A stretch of DNA of 7,148 nt from Anaerolinea sp. (lineage in GTDB: Bacteria; Chloroflexota; Anaerolineae; Anaerolineales; Villigracilaceae), in NCBI GenBank assembly GCA_020720965.1, contig DYNS01000155.1, positions 1 to 7,148 on the forward strand, written 5' to 3'. The position numbers were made by a program, and so were the translations under genes. Shown piece by piece: positions 6,121 to 7,148 of the stretch (positions are counted from its first letter, which is position 1; each line of letters starts with the position of its first letter). Below the pieces are notes generated by a model. That model saw only the letters and a list, made by a program, of their open reading frames with translations, searched no databases and was not told the origin of the DNA.

Positions 6121-6807
6121 ATGGAAATTGACCTTCAGCACCGCCCCTCTTACTCGCTTGCTATTGTGCGCCTCGCCTCCGGCGAGCGCATCCGCGCCGA
6201 ATCTGGCGCAATGGTGAGCATGTCCGCCAGCGTCAATATCGAAACAAAAGCCGAAGGCGGCATCTTTAAATCGCTTTCCCGCGCCATGTTGGGCGGAGAA
6301 TCTTTCTTTCAGAACTTTTTTCAGGCAAACGAACAAGGCGGAGAAGTGACCCTCGCGCCCAACCTGCCCGGCGATATTACCCAAATTGACCTGCAAGCCG
6401 GGCAAAAATTGATGGTACAAGCCGGTTCCTACCTCGCTTCCGAAACATCCATAGACCTCACCGCCAGAGTCAGCATGAAAGCCTTCATGTCCTCCGAAGG
6501 CTTTTCCATGTTGGAGGCAAGCGGCACAGGCAAACTCCTCGTCTCTTCCTACGGAGCCATCTTCGAGCGGGACTTGCAACCCGGCGAGCGTTACGTGGTC
6601 GATTCCTCTCACCTGGTCGCTTTCGATTCCTCCGTCACCCCCGCGCCTCGCGCCTCTGGCGGGCTAAAAGCCACCCTCCTCAGCGGCGAAGGACTGGTGA
6701 TAGAACTGACCGGACCGGGGCGAATCTATATCCAAACCCGCTCTCCCCAAGCCCTCATCAATTGGATTATCCCTCAACTGCCCCGCCCCAGCAGCAGCAG
6801 CGACTAA
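6121..6807 (+). CDS. AIM24 family / TIGR00266 family protein
   Basis: A 228-residue cytosolic protein of the AIM24 (formerly DUF124, TIGR00266) family. Supporting motifs are the N-terminal AESGAMVSMSASVNIETK (26-43), LGGESFFQNFF (57-67), the glycine-rich middle strands, and the C-terminal hallmark GPGRIYIQTRS (198-208). The fold is expected to be a beta-rich barrel-like structure related to the TRAP/tryptophan-RNA-binding-like superfamily. The bacterial role is not established; the name comes from a yeast mitochondrial protein involved in inner-membrane organisation. No signal peptide or membrane helix is seen. It ends in a short Ser tail (SSSSD) encoded by an AGC run. It has its own promoter and a strong ribosome binding site, and the next gene starts 10 nt after its stop, suggesting co-transcription. 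Confidence 0.9.
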   Translation: MEIDLQHRPSYSLAIVRLASGERIRAESGAMVSMSASVNIETKAEGGIFKSLSRAMLGGESFFQNFFQANEQGGEVTLAPNLPGDITQIDLQAGQKLMVQAGSYLASETSIDLTARVSMKAFMSSEGFSMLEASGTGKLLVSSYGAIFERDLQPGERYVVDSSHLVAFDSSVTPAPRASGGLKATLLSGEGLVIELTGPGRIYIQTRSPQALINWIIPQLPRPSSSSD

Positions 6808-6817
6808 AGGATAAAAA

Positions 6818-7148
6818 ATGACCGACCTCAAACCCCTTAACTGGACTGCCAAACCCGGCATCGGTTACACCGTTGCCCGCCGCGCCGATGGCGGCATGAA
6901 CCTGACCTTTACAGACCTCTCCGATGCCACCATTCAAGACTGGCACAACTTCGCCCTGGAACACCTCCTCGGCTCCGACCGCCTCACCCGCAACCTCTAC
7001 GACCTGCGCGAAGTCCCCCAACTGACAGAACGCGCCCTCAAACTGGCAGTGGACGTAAACAACGACCCATCCACCCGCAACCTGCGGGTCGCCGTTTTGG
7101 TGGCAAGCCCAGAAGCCCGGCAAGCCATCATCAACGTTGCGGCAGGCG
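6818..7148 (+). CDS. Unrecognised protein, possibly STAS/SpoIIAA-like (3' end outside window)
   Basis: The frame is open from the ATG at 6818 to the right edge, giving at least 110 residues without a stop. AAAGGA (6806-6811) overlaps the preceding stop codon and lies 6 nt before the ATG, so the start is well supported and the gene is probably coupled to the AIM24-family gene. I do not recognise it with certainty. The order of elements is a strand LTFTDL (about 28-33), a helix TIQDWHNFALEHLL, then NLYDLREVPQLTERALKLAVD, then a strand LRVAVLVASPEARQAI. A strand ending in YDLR followed by a helix, and then a VAVL strand, resembles STAS or SpoIIAA-like alpha/beta domains; this is inference from pattern only. 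Codon use matches the neighbours. No signal peptide is visible. Confidence 0.75.
   Translation, partial: MTDLKPLNWTAKPGIGYTVARRADGGMNLTFTDLSDATIQDWHNFALEHLLGSDRLTRNLYDLREVPQLTERALKLAVDVNNDPSTRNLRVAVLVASPEARQAIINVAAG

Noticed and set aside
6070..6612. 180-codon minus-strand frame opposite the AIM24-family gene
   Set aside because: It is a long antisense frame caused by codon bias; the plus strand carries the family motifs and a ribosome binding site.
6790..6801. Short GCA/AGC triplet run
   Set aside because: Four repeats encoding the Ser tail of the AIM24-family protein; too short to treat as a separate element.

Overview
This looks like ordinary chromosomal sequence from a free-living bacterium of moderately high GC content. 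Densely packed housekeeping genes, a GlmU of full bacterial type, a tRNA with encoded CCA, a response regulator with a Roadblock-like C-terminus and a geranylgeranyl-reductase-type flavoprotein together make me lean towards Chloroflexota (Anaerolineae-like). That placement is inference from gene content and style; no phylogenetic marker was compared. Coding strands are unusually rich in C relative to G on both strands.

Layout. 2-946 (+): 3' part of a response regulator (receiver plus Roadblock/LC7-like domain), followed after 13 nt by a UPF0173-type metallo-beta-lactamase-fold hydrolase (960-1646). 1665-1764: an extended -10 promoter and tRNA-Gln(UUG). 1765-1878: a compact intergenic repeat made of degenerate 7-nt units, including a 26-bp imperfect hairpin ending in a T run. 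1879-3243 (+): glmU, whose 3' end overlaps by 33 bp a convergent FAD-dependent geranylgeranyl-reductase-family gene (3211-4347, -). 4348-4476: divergent promoter region. 4477-6037 (+): a tightly coupled cluster cdd - folK - MarC-family membrane protein (2-nt gap, then a 4-nt ATGA overlap). 6038-6120: promoter and strong ribosome binding site. 6121-6807 (+): AIM24/TIGR00266-family protein. 6818 to the window end (+): start of an unrecognised protein, perhaps STAS/SpoIIAA-like.

How the genes work together. GlmU makes UDP-GlcNAc for peptidoglycan; Cdd salvages pyrimidines; FolK makes folate precursors; the MarC protein is a six-helix membrane protein. No shared pathway links them, so the cdd-folK-marC cluster is probably a transcriptional convenience unit. 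The receiver/Roadblock protein and the hydrolase are likely co-transcribed, but a functional link is not evident.

I see no mobile element, CRISPR array, phage or defence module, and no clearly novel system. The features most worth a second look are the heptad-repeat hairpin between tRNA-Gln and glmU, the apparently leaderless flavoprotein gene, and the receiver-Roadblock fusion. Every stretch over 300 bases contains a gene.
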